A stretch of 44,556 nt of DNA from Haloferula sp. BvORR071 (GCF_000739615.1 NZ_BATP01000062.1:1-44556), one strand, 5' to 3'. Shown: positions 23,612-32,748, counted from the first letter of the stretch. The notes: a model not told the origin generated them from the sequence alone. Made by a program: numbers and translations.

Positions 23612-23683
23612 TTAGCGGCGAGCGCCGTTTTGCTGCGTGGAACCAGTGTTCACAGGAAAGGAGATGGCAGAAGGAACGGACAT
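23612..23683 (-). CDS. Candidate mini-protein (23 codons) or small RNA
   Basis: A short frame, ATG 23683 to TAA 23612, encodes MSVPSAISFPVNTGSTQQNG plus three residues. It is followed after 18 bases by the strong terminator at 23556-23593. No clear Shine-Dalgarno. The surrounding stretch 23459-23825 (367 bases) has no other gene I can support. The tight coupling to a terminator suggests a real short transcript, coding or not; the peptide itself is unproven. Confidence 0.3.
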   Translation of the reverse strand: MSVPSAISFPVNTGSTQQNGARR

Positions 23684-23825
23684 GGCTGTAGTAGGTTCGA
23701 GGTCTTTTTGGTGTGTGTTTCGGGAGGGACGCTCCCAACGGGTGACGTGAAAGTAACCCGAGACCGCTTGCCTTGCATTATGAAGACGGGAACCCGCCTT
23801 GCGATTTTGCGAACCTGCCGGAACG

Positions 23826-24974
23826 CTAGGTTCCCGTGGATTTACGGTATTCCCCGGGCGTCATTCCGGTCTGTCTGCGAAAAAGATGACTAAGTCGCTC
23901 CGCGTGCTCAAAGCCGAGCAGCTCCGCGATGTGGGCCAAGGTATAATCGGTTTGCGAAAGGAAGCGCTGGATCCCATCGACTAGGGTTTGGCTCAGCAAC
24001 TGCCGTGGTGTCTTGCCGGTGGCCGACTTCACGCGCTGCTCTAACAGACGGCGCGAAACGTGGCAGTCGCGCGACAGTTCCTCAATGCTGAGCATGCCGG
24101 GCTTTTGCTGCCGCAGCAGCTCCAGGAAGCGTCTAACAACCGGGTCGTCGATCGCGTCAAGCGCGGTGGATTGCCGGATTACCAAGCCTTTCGGCGGCAC
24201 CAGGCGCTCCAGCTTGATTTGCTTGAGAGCCTTGCCCTCCATCAGCTCCGCGAGCCACGAAGCTGTTAGAAAGCCCATCCGCACGATATCGGGGTCGATG
24301 CTGGAAAGCGGGATCCGCGAGGTGCTGGAGAAAACTGGATCATTGTCCACGCCCAGCACGGCCAGATCTTCGGGCACGGCGATGCCGCGTTCGATCGCCG
24401 ACTGCACGGCGCGGAAAGCGACTTCATCCCAGCAGCAGAAGAGTGCACAGGGTTTCGGCAGGGATGCGATGAAGGCCTCATCGCCCCGGTGCAGGGTCTC
24501 GAAGGTGCGGGCCTTGCGCTCCGGGGTGTGGTGGCAGAGGGGTGTATGGCCGCGGGCGGCGAGTGCCTCCGTGAAGCCGATCTCACGCTCGCGGGAGACG
24601 CTGTGGTCGCTGTAGCCGAGGAAGGCGAAATGGCGGTGGCCCTTCTCGACAAAGTGCTCCGCGGCGAGCCGACCCACCGCGCGGTGATCACTGTCCACCA
24701 GCAGGTGCTCGCCGGCGGGATCGATCAAGGTGCCCTGCAAGTCGAGCACCGGCATGCCCTGCTTGCGCAGCGCCAGGGAGTGTTTCTGGTCCGGGCTGGT
24801 GGTGATCACGCCGTCGCCCTTGAAGTCCGCCAGCCAATCCGGCTCGGCGGCCGTCTTGCCGCGGTACTCGAAGTGGATCTGCCAATCGTGCAGGCGCCCG
24901 AAGCGGGCAATGCCCCGGATCAGGTTGCGCCCGTATTGGGTGGAAGTTTCGACGATGACCGCGACGTGCCGCAC
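23826..24974 (-). CDS. XylR-like transcriptional regulator (LacI-type sensor with AraC-type DNA-binding domain)
   Basis: 382 residues, GTG start at 24974 giving MRHVAVIVETSTQYGRNLIRG, the normal start of the xylose-operon-regulator family. Residues 1-270 form a periplasmic-binding-protein-like sugar sensor (VLGVDNDPVF is the LacI-family hallmark). Residues about 285-380 hold an AraC pair of helix-turn-helix motifs (LSIEELSRDCHVSRRLLEQR and TLAHIAELLGFEHAERLSHLFRRQTG). It should bind a sugar and control catabolic genes, but no sugar operon lies beside it. Such regulators are abundant in Verrucomicrobiota and Planctomycetota. Confidence 0.9.
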   Translation of the reverse strand: MRHVAVIVETSTQYGRNLIRGIARFGRLHDWQIHFEYRGKTAAEPDWLADFKGDGVITTSPDQKHSLALRKQGMPVLDLQGTLIDPAGEHLLVDSDHRAVGRLAAEHFVEKGHRHFAFLGYSDHSVSREREIGFTEALAARGHTPLCHHTPERKARTFETLHRGDEAFIASLPKPCALFCCWDEVAFRAVQSAIERGIAVPEDLAVLGVDNDPVFSSTSRIPLSSIDPDIVRMGFLTASWLAELMEGKALKQIKLERLVPPKGLVIRQSTALDAIDDPVVRRFLELLRQQKPGMLSIEELSRDCHVSRRLLEQRVKSATGKTPRQLLSQTLVDGIQRFLSQTDYTLAHIAELLGFEHAERLSHLFRRQTGMTPGEYRKSTGT

Positions 24975-25052
24975 AGGGACTTGCCTAAGCCCGGGCCCCT
25001 GCGCATGCGAGGAATTTGCGCGCCCTCAGGGAAGGCGGCTGCCGACGATCTA

Positions 25053-26537
25053 TCAGGGCCGCGGCACCACGATCGGCTTGAGCTTCATCTTCTCGAATTC
25101 GGGGCTTTCCGGAGGCGTGAGCGTGCGGGTGGACGGATTCCACCCGTAGGGAAGCCCATAGACGGGGTCGTTCGGGATCGGCTGCCCCTGCATGATGGCG
25201 AAGGCGGCTTGGGTCATCGCGGTGGTGGACTGCGCCCGCTGGAAGCCATTGCTCCATGCGTTGGCCCCGACAAAGAGGATCTCGATGAGCTCCCGGCTGG
25301 AGCGGGAGAGGTGATCCATGTCCGGAATTCCGGGGAACTTCGTCTTGGTCCAATCTGCGGGAGAGGTGCCCGCGAAAAGATCCTGGTATTGGGAGAAGTA
25401 GCTCGCTTGCACATCGATCAACGCATCCGGATCGACCGGGTATTTCGGGTCTTCCGCATCCGCGAGCATCGGCATCAGGAATTCGCGTGAACCCACGTGG
25501 AATTCGCCGGCCATGATTCGCGCGAATTCAGCGGGCGGCGCGACGGTCGGGTTCAAGGCTTCTTGCCAAGCCTGGACATCGAGTTGTCCCGTGGGGATCG
25601 ACGGCATCACCTCTTTGAGTGCGTAAGCCTGGGTCTCAAGGCGGATGAGGATTTCGACTGTGATCGCCAGCAGGGAAGGGGTCTCCACCTTGCCGAAACG
25701 ATCCGCCAGGCCATTTGCCGCGCGGATCGATTCCAAGGCTCGCGCGGCATCGCCCTCCTCTGCGGCCAGACGGGCATCCAGCAGCAGGATCTCCGTCGCG
25801 CTCTTCCCCAGTTGTGCCCCGATGAAGGACCAGCGCTCGATGTCGATGCCGGTAACCGATTGGTCCGGCATTAGGCCGATGGCGCGGATTTCATCCAGAT
25901 TCGCTCGCTCGTGCTCAAGCCAAGCGCGGACAGCAGCGGCATCCCAAGGCTTCTCACCGGCCAAGTGCTTCCTAATGTCTTCCGGAACTTCGAAGGCTGC
26001 CTTGCCGGTCTTGGGATCCGCCTTGAAACGCTCGGAGAACTCCAACCAGCGGAGGAAGCCGTTGCGCTCCGTGGACACCTTTCTATCGGCCACCGCCAAT
26101 TCCGGATAGCGGGCGAGCACCCGCTTGAATAACTCCTCACCCAGCCGCTTGATCTCCTTCACCTTGGCCTGGTCGGCCGGATCCTTCGATGCCTTGAGCT
26201 TGAAGTAATGACTGCCGAAAGTGAGTCGCTCGCTCCGCTTCCATGGATTGCGCTCCCAGGTCATCAGGTTCTCGAACTGCCCGTCCAGCCATTCCGTCGC
26301 CCAGTCCCAGACGCTCCGCGAGGAGTGGCGCGGCGTCGTCACTTGGCTGGCTACTGTCTCCTTGCTCACTCGCGGCGGGCGCTCGCTACGAAACACGACT
26401 TCACCTCGCACCAGTGGGCTTCCGCCATTGCCAGGCTCAGGCGTCAGCGCGCAATAAAGCGCTACCCCGAGGGGCACCATGCAGAGCATTGCCCGGGTGA
26501 CACGCTTCGACGGCCGGTATTTCATTACACCGGACAT
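25053..26537 (-). CDS. Hypothetical membrane-anchored protein, 494 aa
   Basis: One N-terminal helix (about residues 15-31) after a basic start (MSGVMKYRPSKRVTR) suggests a membrane anchor or uncleaved signal. The rest is soluble and mostly helical, with repeated-helix segments (EILLLDARLAAEEGDAARALESIRAA) resembling TPR-like packing. It ends in a proline-rich segment (PYGWNPSTRTLTPPESPEF). No catalytic motif recognised. Its start at 26537 lies 55 bases after hisH, same strand, so it may be cotranscribed. Confidence 0.75.
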   Translation of the reverse strand: MSGVMKYRPSKRVTRAMLCMVPLGVALYCALTPEPGNGGSPLVRGEVVFRSERPPRVSKETVASQVTTPRHSSRSVWDWATEWLDGQFENLMTWERNPWKRSERLTFGSHYFKLKASKDPADQAKVKEIKRLGEELFKRVLARYPELAVADRKVSTERNGFLRWLEFSERFKADPKTGKAAFEVPEDIRKHLAGEKPWDAAAVRAWLEHERANLDEIRAIGLMPDQSVTGIDIERWSFIGAQLGKSATEILLLDARLAAEEGDAARALESIRAANGLADRFGKVETPSLLAITVEILIRLETQAYALKEVMPSIPTGQLDVQAWQEALNPTVAPPAEFARIMAGEFHVGSREFLMPMLADAEDPKYPVDPDALIDVQASYFSQYQDLFAGTSPADWTKTKFPGIPDMDHLSRSSRELIEILFVGANAWSNGFQRAQSTTAMTQAAFAIMQGQPIPNDPVYGLPYGWNPSTRTLTPPESPEFEKMKLKPIVVPRP

Positions 26538-26591
26538 TTAACCTAGAAGCTTGCCGTTAGACAAGCCTCAGATAGGGCGGGGAAAACGGGC

Positions 26592-27212
26592 TCAAGCTAC
26601 CGCGACCCCAGCCCCGAGGAAATTCCCCAGCAGGCGTAAGCCTGCCTGTTGGCTCTTCTCCGGGTGGAACTGCGTTGCCACGATCGAGTCCGTGCGAACC
26701 GCGCTGGCGAAGTTTTCGCCGTATTCCGTCCGCATCGCCACCACGCCCGGATCCGCAGGGACCGGGAAGTAGGAGTGGACGAAGTAGAAGTAAGGCGCGG
26801 CTCCCAAGCCATCCCACATCGGGTCGGCGGGGTTCTGCGGGATGGCCGAGTTCCAGCCCATGTGCGGGATCTTGCGGCCGTCCTCGGTGAAGCGCTTGAC
26901 GCGGCCCGGCAGCACGCCGAGGCCCTCGATGCCATTCTCTTCCTCGCTGCCTTCAAAGAGGATCTGATAGCCCAAGCAAATGCCGAAGTAGGGCTTGCCC
27001 GCGCGCACCCAGTCGCGCAGTGGCTCGATCAAGTCGCGCTTCCCCAGTTCACCCATGCAATCGCCGAAGGCGCCGACGCCAGGCAGGACCAGATGATCCA
27101 CGCCGGCGAGATCCGCGGACTTCGAGATCAGGCGTGGCTCAATCCCCAGTGCATGCACGGCATTTGCCACGCTGCGCAGGTTGCCCGCTCCGTAATCGAT
27201 GATGCCAATCAC
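26592..27212 (-). CDS. hisH: Imidazole glycerol phosphate synthase, glutaminase subunit HisH
   Basis: 206 residues, GTG start whose GTGA overlaps the hisB stop by four bases. Class I glutamine amidotransferase triad: C79 in GICLGYQ, H182 and E184 in FHPEKS. It supplies ammonia to HisF in histidine synthesis (PRFAR to imidazole glycerol phosphate plus AICAR). HisF is not in the window. Confidence 0.96.
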   Translation of the reverse strand: MIGIIDYGAGNLRSVANAVHALGIEPRLISKSADLAGVDHLVLPGVGAFGDCMGELGKRDLIEPLRDWVRAGKPYFGICLGYQILFEGSEEENGIEGLGVLPGRVKRFTEDGRKIPHMGWNSAIPQNPADPMWDGLGAAPYFYFVHSYFPVPADPGVVAMRTEYGENFASAVRTDSIVATQFHPEKSQQAGLRLLGNFLGAGVAVA

Positions 27213-27799
27213 AATGCCTCCTTGGTGCTTGGAATTCCCTTCACCCGTGGATCCTTTTCACAGGCTTCCCGCAGGGCGCGGGCGAGGCCCTTGAAGATCG
27301 CTTCCGCGATGTGGTGACCGTCGCGGCCGTAGAGCAACTCCACGTGGATGTTCGCGCGCAGGTTGGATGCGAGCGCACGGCAGAACTCCTCCACCAGGGT
27401 GAAGGGGAAGTTCGGTGCGGAAGGCGTGTTCGGAGCCGCCCGGAACTCAAGGTGCGGGCGATTGCTCAGATCCACGACCACTCGTGCCAGCGTTTCATCC
27501 ATCGGCAGATAGAAGCTGCCGTAGCGCTTGATGCCTTCCTTGGTCCCCAAGGCTTCCTTCATCGCCTCGCCGATGACGATGCCGGTGTCTTCCACGGTGT
27601 GGTGGAAGTCCACTTCCAGATCACCCTTGGCATCGACATTCAAATCGAACAGGCCATGCCGCGCGAAGAGCGTCAGCATGTGATCGAAGAACCCGATGCC
27701 CGTGGCGATTTTCGATTCACCGGAACCGTCCAGATCGATCGAAAGCTCGATCTTGGTTTCGGCAGTGTGGCGGGTGCGGTGGGAAGTGCGGGCGGACAT
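27209..27799 (-). CDS. hisB: Imidazoleglycerol-phosphate dehydratase HisB
   Basis: 196 residues, the monofunctional form without a histidinol phosphatase domain. Metal-binding motifs are present: GFFDHMLTLFARHG, DFHHTVEDTG and DGHHIAEA. It converts imidazole glycerol phosphate to imidazole acetol phosphate, the step directly after HisFH, and is translationally coupled to hisH. It follows a secreted-protein gene by only 24 bases. Confidence 0.96.
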   Translation of the reverse strand: MSARTSHRTRHTAETKIELSIDLDGSGESKIATGIGFFDHMLTLFARHGLFDLNVDAKGDLEVDFHHTVEDTGIVIGEAMKEALGTKEGIKRYGSFYLPMDETLARVVVDLSNRPHLEFRAAPNTPSAPNFPFTLVEEFCRALASNLRANIHVELLYGRDGHHIAEAIFKGLARALREACEKDPRVKGIPSTKEAL

Positions 27800-27823
27800 G
27801 GAATATCGTTCAGTCGGGAAAAG

Positions 27824-28885
27824 TTACTTGGCCGGGGCTGCCGGCGTCGCCTTGGTCAGGATCTGGAGGTAGGCTTCGGGCATGCTCACGCCGCGGACCT
27901 TCGAGATGGCGGCATCGACTTCTTGCTTGGTCGCGCCTTCCTTCGTGATCGCCTGATAGGCGTCCTCGTAAGCCTCTTCAGTCTTCGGCATGGTGCTGGT
28001 GTCCAAGGTGCTCAAGCGGCGGCTCTCGGTGTCGAGGTTGCGCTTGGCATCATCCAGTTGCGGCTTGAAATAGGGATCGAGGCTCAGCCACTTGACGCCG
28101 TCCGCCTTCTCGCGTTCGACGCGGGCGGTGTAGGCTGCGGCTTCCTCGGCGATGGCCTCTTCGCTCCGGACACGGTCCGATGCGGACATCCGCGAGAGAC
28201 CGCTCTTGCGCTTCTCGACGAGAGCCGGATAAGCGTTGATGCTGGTGGTCACGTTGGCGAGCTGGGTCTTCATCAGGGACGCCGCATAGGGGACGTTTTC
28301 CTTGTAGGCCTTGCTGCCCGGGAAGGACTTCTCGAGCTTGGACCATTCGCGCAGCGCGGAGATCAGATCGTTGCGATCAGCAGCCTTTTTCATGTTGCTG
28401 GCCACGATGCTCGCGTCCAAGCCATAGGCCTTCGGGGCCCGCTCCTCCGCGGAGATCATCTTGCCGCCGAACTTCACGCCGCCGGCCTTCACCACGGCGA
28501 GCTCGCTCTCAAGCGTGTCGTAGATCTTCTGAACTTCCTTCTTCCGCGCAGAGTCCTTGTGGGTCTTGAGAAAGGTAGCCGCCTTGGCACTCTGCGCCTG
28601 GTAGGCTTCCTCGCTCTGCAAATCCGGGGTCGGCAAGATCTTCGCGAGCTCGGCGAAGGCGGTCTCGTCCTTCTGTTCCGCGAATTGCCTCACCACATCC
28701 GCCTTGGGGATGCGGCGCTCGTCCTTGATCGACTTGGTCACTTGGACCGCGATGATGTAATCGGAGCCGTCCTCCTTCACGATCGTGCCCTCGATCTTCG
28801 AGCCGTCCTTCAATTCAAAGGTATCGGCCGGAGCGGACGCGGCGAGTAGCAGGGAGACGAGCGGCAGCAGGTGGCGGGTTTTCAT
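27824..28885 (-). CDS. Secreted protein of unknown function, 353 aa
   Basis: ATG 28885 starts a signal peptide (MKTRHLLPLVSLLLAASAPA). A longer frame to 29209 overlaps the upstream gene and is rejected. Directly after cleavage comes a short beta-rich SH3-like unit (TFELKDGSKIEGTIVKEDG...IIAVQV) seen at the start of many planctomycete and verrucomicrobial exported proteins. The remainder is helical and charged, with long coiled-coil-like stretches. It lies between the DUF255 lipoprotein and hisB on the same strand with small gaps (50 and 24 bases). Function unknown. Confidence 0.78.
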   Translation of the reverse strand: MKTRHLLPLVSLLLAASAPADTFELKDGSKIEGTIVKEDGSDYIIAVQVTKSIKDERRIPKADVVRQFAEQKDETAFAELAKILPTPDLQSEEAYQAQSAKAATFLKTHKDSARKKEVQKIYDTLESELAVVKAGGVKFGGKMISAEERAPKAYGLDASIVASNMKKAADRNDLISALREWSKLEKSFPGSKAYKENVPYAASLMKTQLANVTTSINAYPALVEKRKSGLSRMSASDRVRSEEAIAEEAAAYTARVEREKADGVKWLSLDPYFKPQLDDAKRNLDTESRRLSTLDTSTMPKTEEAYEDAYQAITKEGATKQEVDAAISKVRGVSMPEAYLQILTKATPAAPAK

Positions 28886-28935
28886 TTCCCGAGACAATTC
28901 CAAGGGATCCGCCCGACGCGAGAGGAAAAATCGTG

Positions 28936-31080
28936 TCAGGGCACCACGGGGCGTGCGAGGGCCTCCAAAGCGGCCGGATTTTCCAGCTCGGTCTGGCTGC
29001 CATCCGGCCTCAGAAGCTTCGGAGCGGTGACCTTGCCGAGGCGGCGTCCGATGCGGTCCAAGGGCAGCTTGCAGGCGGCTTCCCGCCACTCTGGCGAGGC
29101 GTTTTCGGGCAATTCGACGATGACACGTGAGCGCGCGAAAGATGCGGCCAGGATTGAATCCGTGAAGACCACCGGGGCCTCCGCGAAGGGTGGCAGGGAG
29201 GTCAGCCAAGGGACAAGCGCGGGCGGCGGGCTCTGGCCAAGCGCCTGCAAGCGCGCCAAGTTCATCCGCATCAGCCCCGCGGTGGAGTCGTCGAAGAGCA
29301 TCATGCGGTCCTCAAAGGGCGTGCTCAGCGGAGAAACCGCCTGACGGGCTTCCCGCAGCCGCCCGTCGTTGTCGACGAAAGCTTCCGCCACGCTGGTGCT
29401 GAGGTCGCCTGCCCAGATCCGCCAGTTCTCATCGAGCGTGATTTCCGCCAGATCGAGCGCGGCTTGGATCGCGAGGGCGTGGGTGAAGGCCCGCGCCTCG
29501 CAGGTTTCCGCCGGCTTTCCGGGATTTGCCTCCTTCAGCAAGGTGCCTTCCCCAAACGTCTTACGGGTCCGCTCGGCCAAGGCCAGCGCCTTGGTTCGCC
29601 ACGCCGGGTCGGCGGTGGCGGTGAAGAGCGCGGCGTAGGCGGATACCATCCGGAAACTGGCACTCGCTGAAGCCGCTGGATTGGGCTGGCGATCCGGTTG
29701 GCGGGCGGTTCGCGCCTCCAGCAACTTCTTGCGGCCGGACTCGTAGAGCGCCGTGGCATCCGGGGTGCTCAGGCCGAGCTTCTTGGCCGCATCCGGTAGC
29801 GTGGACTTCGAAGCCAAGGAATTGAGACGGAAATACTCGCGTAGCGGGTCCGACTCCATCGCCAGGTTGCCCATGCTATTGATGCCACAGAGGGCCTTCC
29901 ACAGGGCCGCTTCTTGGGGCGACAGGGCCTTCTCGACCTGTTCTTGGGTCCATAGCCAGTCCTTCAACGAGAGTGTCCCCGGCAAGCGCTGGGCCGCGAA
30001 CAGCCCGTCTTGGCTGGCGTAGCGCTCCTCTGCGAATTTGACCGCCCCCAAGGCCACCTGCAGCGGGCGCTGGTCCCCGGTAGCCCGGTAAACGGTCGCC
30101 AAGGCGCGGGCAACCCGGGCTTGGGTGGCGCAGTTCCGGTAAATCATCGGCAGGTCCCAGCTCGGGCCGAAGCGGCTGGGGTAGACGCCGCCGTCCAGCG
30201 GATCGACGATGGCGCTGGACCAGAGCGAGGTGCCAAGCTCCGAAACGATGGTGCGACAGCGCTTGGCGAGGTCCGGCGCGGTCGCGGGATCGAGTGCGGC
30301 GGAAGCCAGGGTCTGGACGATCCCAAGCGGCAGCAAGCCACCAGCACCGGACATGCTGCTGGTGTCCTCGTCATAGAGGCTGACCAACTGGCGGATCGCC
30401 CGGGTCAGCTGCTGGTCGCGATCGGCGGCATCCGCCGGGCTCGGGTCCGAATGCAGGAGCCTTTCGACCCGCGCCTGGTGATCGACGCGGCTGTTCTTGA
30501 TGACGTAATCCGGGGAGTCGGCCCACATTTTGGCCACCACATCCATCGCTCCAGAGAGCGATTCGCGGATTCCACCGGTCTCGGAACTGCCGGTAATCGT
30601 CCGCCAAGTCACCTCGTTGCCTTCAGGCGAGAGGAAGAGCAGGAAAGGGAAGGAGACCCCGGTGCGGATTTCCTGGCTAAGTACACCGGCTGCCAGGCCA
30701 GCCTCGGGACAGAGGTCAATGTCCACCAGCACCGGCACGAACTCAGAGTTCAAGCGCGCGACCAGCGCCGCGTCCTTGTCGATCAGGTTCAGCGACTCGA
30801 CGGTGCTTGGATAGCGGGCTGAGCCGATGAAGACAAAGATCAGGCGGTTTGCCTCGGCGGCGTGGGCCAAAATCGCAGGATCCCATGGCTGCCAATGCAC
30901 CGGGGAGGCCGCGCGGGAGCCCAGCAGGCCGGCGGGAGCGTCACCCAAGCGGTTCTCCACCAAAGCGGGGATCAGCGGGGGCGGATTGGTCGTGCGGTCG
31001 CTTTGCGCAAGATTCTTGCGGCAGGCAGGAAGCAGCGCGAGGGAGACCAGCAAGCAGGCACGGATTCCTGATTTGAACAT
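28936..31080 (-). CDS. DUF255/YyaL-like lipoprotein lacking the thioredoxin cysteines
   Basis: 714 residues from ATG 31080. A lipobox (LLPAC, C20) predicts a lipoprotein. Residues 55-200 match the thioredoxin-like part of YyaL/SPATA20 (PVHWQPWDPAILAHAAEANRL compares with the family PVDWYPW motif), but where the family has STCHWCHVM this protein has ARYPSTVES, so both redox cysteines are gone. The C-terminal two-thirds follow the helical, glycosidase-like toroid of the family. Probably a non-redox paralogue acting outside the cytoplasm. First gene of a run leading to hisB and hisH; divergent from the ParA gene with 101 bases between. Confidence 0.78.
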   Translation of the reverse strand: MFKSGIRACLLVSLALLPACRKNLAQSDRTTNPPPLIPALVENRLGDAPAGLLGSRAASPVHWQPWDPAILAHAAEANRLIFVFIGSARYPSTVESLNLIDKDAALVARLNSEFVPVLVDIDLCPEAGLAAGVLSQEIRTGVSFPFLLFLSPEGNEVTWRTITGSSETGGIRESLSGAMDVVAKMWADSPDYVIKNSRVDHQARVERLLHSDPSPADAADRDQQLTRAIRQLVSLYDEDTSSMSGAGGLLPLGIVQTLASAALDPATAPDLAKRCRTIVSELGTSLWSSAIVDPLDGGVYPSRFGPSWDLPMIYRNCATQARVARALATVYRATGDQRPLQVALGAVKFAEERYASQDGLFAAQRLPGTLSLKDWLWTQEQVEKALSPQEAALWKALCGINSMGNLAMESDPLREYFRLNSLASKSTLPDAAKKLGLSTPDATALYESGRKKLLEARTARQPDRQPNPAASASASFRMVSAYAALFTATADPAWRTKALALAERTRKTFGEGTLLKEANPGKPAETCEARAFTHALAIQAALDLAEITLDENWRIWAGDLSTSVAEAFVDNDGRLREARQAVSPLSTPFEDRMMLFDDSTAGLMRMNLARLQALGQSPPPALVPWLTSLPPFAEAPVVFTDSILAASFARSRVIVELPENASPEWREAACKLPLDRIGRRLGKVTAPKLLRPDGSQTELENPAALEALARPVVP

Positions 31081-31181
31081 GGGGTGAAGCACCGGGCGGG
31101 GCGCGCGCACCATGCAGAAAAGGCTTTCGTGCTTACAAGCCGAAGCTACGCTGCGGCAGCGATTTCCAGAGGCTTACCAGC

Positions 31182-31985
31182 GTGATCAGTATAGCGGTTT
31201 CCAGTCAAAAGGGAGGGGTGGGCAAGACCACGGCCTCAATCAACATGGCCCATGCCTTTGCCAGGGCCGGGCTCCGCACCCTGCTGGTGGATGCCGATCC
31301 TCAGGGCTCGGTCGGCCTCTCCCTGACCCGCCAGTCGCGCATGCTCTCGGGCTTCTACGACTATCTCGCGGACCCCGGGATTCCGCTGGACCGGATCCTC
31401 GTGCCCACGCGTTTGGAGACCTTCTCGCTGGTCGCCAGCGGTCAGGCCAGCGACTACGAGGTGGGCGGCTCGCCGACCGGAGCGAATCTCGCCCGGGTCC
31501 GCAGCTTCCTGCGCGCGGTCGAGGCCCGCGGTTTCGACCTCTGCCTGATGGACACCCCGGCCGGACTTTTCGGGCTGACCGCGGACATCATCGCTTCCTG
31601 TGACGCCGTCCTCGTCCCCCAGCAGGCGGAGCCGTTGGGGATCCGCTCGGTGCCGAAGATGCTGGAAGGCCTCAACCGCCTGCGCGTGATCCATCCGCGG
31701 CTGCTGGTGCTCGGGGTGCTGATGACCATGGTCCAGAACGACATGGCCGAGAGCCGTGAGTCGGTGGCCGCCCTGCGCCAGATCCTGCCTCCCGACTTGG
31801 TGCTTCGCACCATGATCCCGCGCGATCCGCTTTTTGTTCGGGCCAGTGCCCGCGGCTTGCCAGTCGGCGTGTTGGAAGATGGTGCCGGCGCCCTCGCGGT
31901 GTTTGATGCCCTGCGCTCCGAGATCGAGGCGAAACTCGAGCGAGCCGGTCACTTGCCCCAGCCCCGCTCCCATGGACCCGCTTGA
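31182..31985 (+). CDS. ParA/MinD-family ATPase
   Basis: 267 residues, GTG start. Deviant Walker A KGGVGKTT at residues 10-17, followed by DADPQGSVGL and the Walker B-like LCLMDTPAG. This is the cytosolic ATPase family that partitions DNA or positions large protein complexes. There is no parB and no origin signature nearby, so a chromosome-partitioning role is unlikely. The following gene overlaps it by 14 bases and encodes a Roadblock-like protein, which suggests an intracellular positioning or surface-complex system (inference). Confidence 0.88.
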   Translation: MISIAVSSQKGGVGKTTASINMAHAFARAGLRTLLVDADPQGSVGLSLTRQSRMLSGFYDYLADPGIPLDRILVPTRLETFSLVASGQASDYEVGGSPTGANLARVRSFLRAVEARGFDLCLMDTPAGLFGLTADIIASCDAVLVPQQAEPLGIRSVPKMLEGLNRLRVIHPRLLVLGVLMTMVQNDMAESRESVAALRQILPPDLVLRTMIPRDPLFVRASARGLPVGVLEDGAGALAVFDALRSEIEAKLERAGHLPQPRSHGPA

Positions 31986-32748
31986 ACCATGGATCGATGC
32001 CTCCGCCGTGCGGCGGATGGCGGAAAGCCTGCTGGCCGACCCGCGCGGGTCGGTCGTAAACGCCGAGCCAGACGCTGGCTTCGGCCGGGATTTCGAGGGC
32101 TTTGCCGTGGAGCCTCGTCCCGCGACACCCTTTGCCGCGGCGACTCAAGCCTCGGCGGCTGCTCCTCTCGCTCCGCCTGAGCCGGCCACGCCCGCGGTGG
32201 CTCCGATGCAAAGCGTCATCCCAACGGAAGAGCCTTCAGCGCCAGCTCCGCCACCGGTGCCGCAACTCGCTCCCGAGGTCGAGTCAGTACCAGCTCCTGC
32301 TTCACCTGTGCCTCCACCTGAAGCTGTGGCTGAGCCAGTGCCCACGCCGACGCCATCGCCTGCGCCCACGCCGGTCCAAGAACGTCGTGGGCCCTTGCTG
32401 GAACGGCTCGCCCGTTTTCGTGATGCGCTGATCCGCCACACCGGTGCGCAAGGCGTCTTCATCCTCGATCGCGAGGGCAAGCCGGTGATGGAGGACCCCG
32501 CCTTCGGGAAACTCCATTTCTTGGCTCGCAGCCTCGCTCAAGCCTATCGCCCGGTCGCCGGGCAGGCGGGCAATGTCCACGTCAAGATTGGTTCAAATGC
32601 GGTGCTCGAAGTGGTGCCGGTGGAGACGCCTTTCGGCTGTCTGGTGCTCGGCACGGTCATGCCACGTCCGCTGACGGCATCGGCGGTTGCGGAGATCGCG
32701 GCGGCCTTGCGGCAGGCGGCGAAGCCTAGGGATTCAGGGCCGGCTTGA
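31972..32748 (+). CDS. Proline-rich protein with C-terminal Roadblock/LC7-like domain
   Basis: 258 residues from ATG 31972, overlapping the ParA stop. A short conserved-looking N-terminus (MDPLEPWIDASAVRRMAESL), a Pro/Ala/Val-rich linker (about 50-140), then a compact domain (about 145-250: LLERLARFRDALIRHTGAQG, VFILDREGKPVMEDP, VLEVVPVETPFGCLVLGTV). The fold and order fit Roadblock/LC7 proteins such as MglB, which regulate small GTPases, but here the partner is a ParA ATPase. The N-terminal segment could bind the ParA protein. Domain call made by eye. Confidence 0.65.
   Translation: MDPLEPWIDASAVRRMAESLLADPRGSVVNAEPDAGFGRDFEGFAVEPRPATPFAAATQASAAAPLAPPEPATPAVAPMQSVIPTEEPSAPAPPPVPQLAPEVESVPAPASPVPPPEAVAEPVPTPTPSPAPTPVQERRGPLLERLARFRDALIRHTGAQGVFILDREGKPVMEDPAFGKLHFLARSLAQAYRPVAGQAGNVHVKIGSNAVLEVVPVETPFGCLVLGTVMPRPLTASAVAEIAAALRQAAKPRDSGPA

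Noticed and set aside
28886..29209. 108-residue N-terminal extension of the secreted protein gene
   Set aside because: It overlaps the end of the DUF255 gene and buries a clear signal peptide at 28885.
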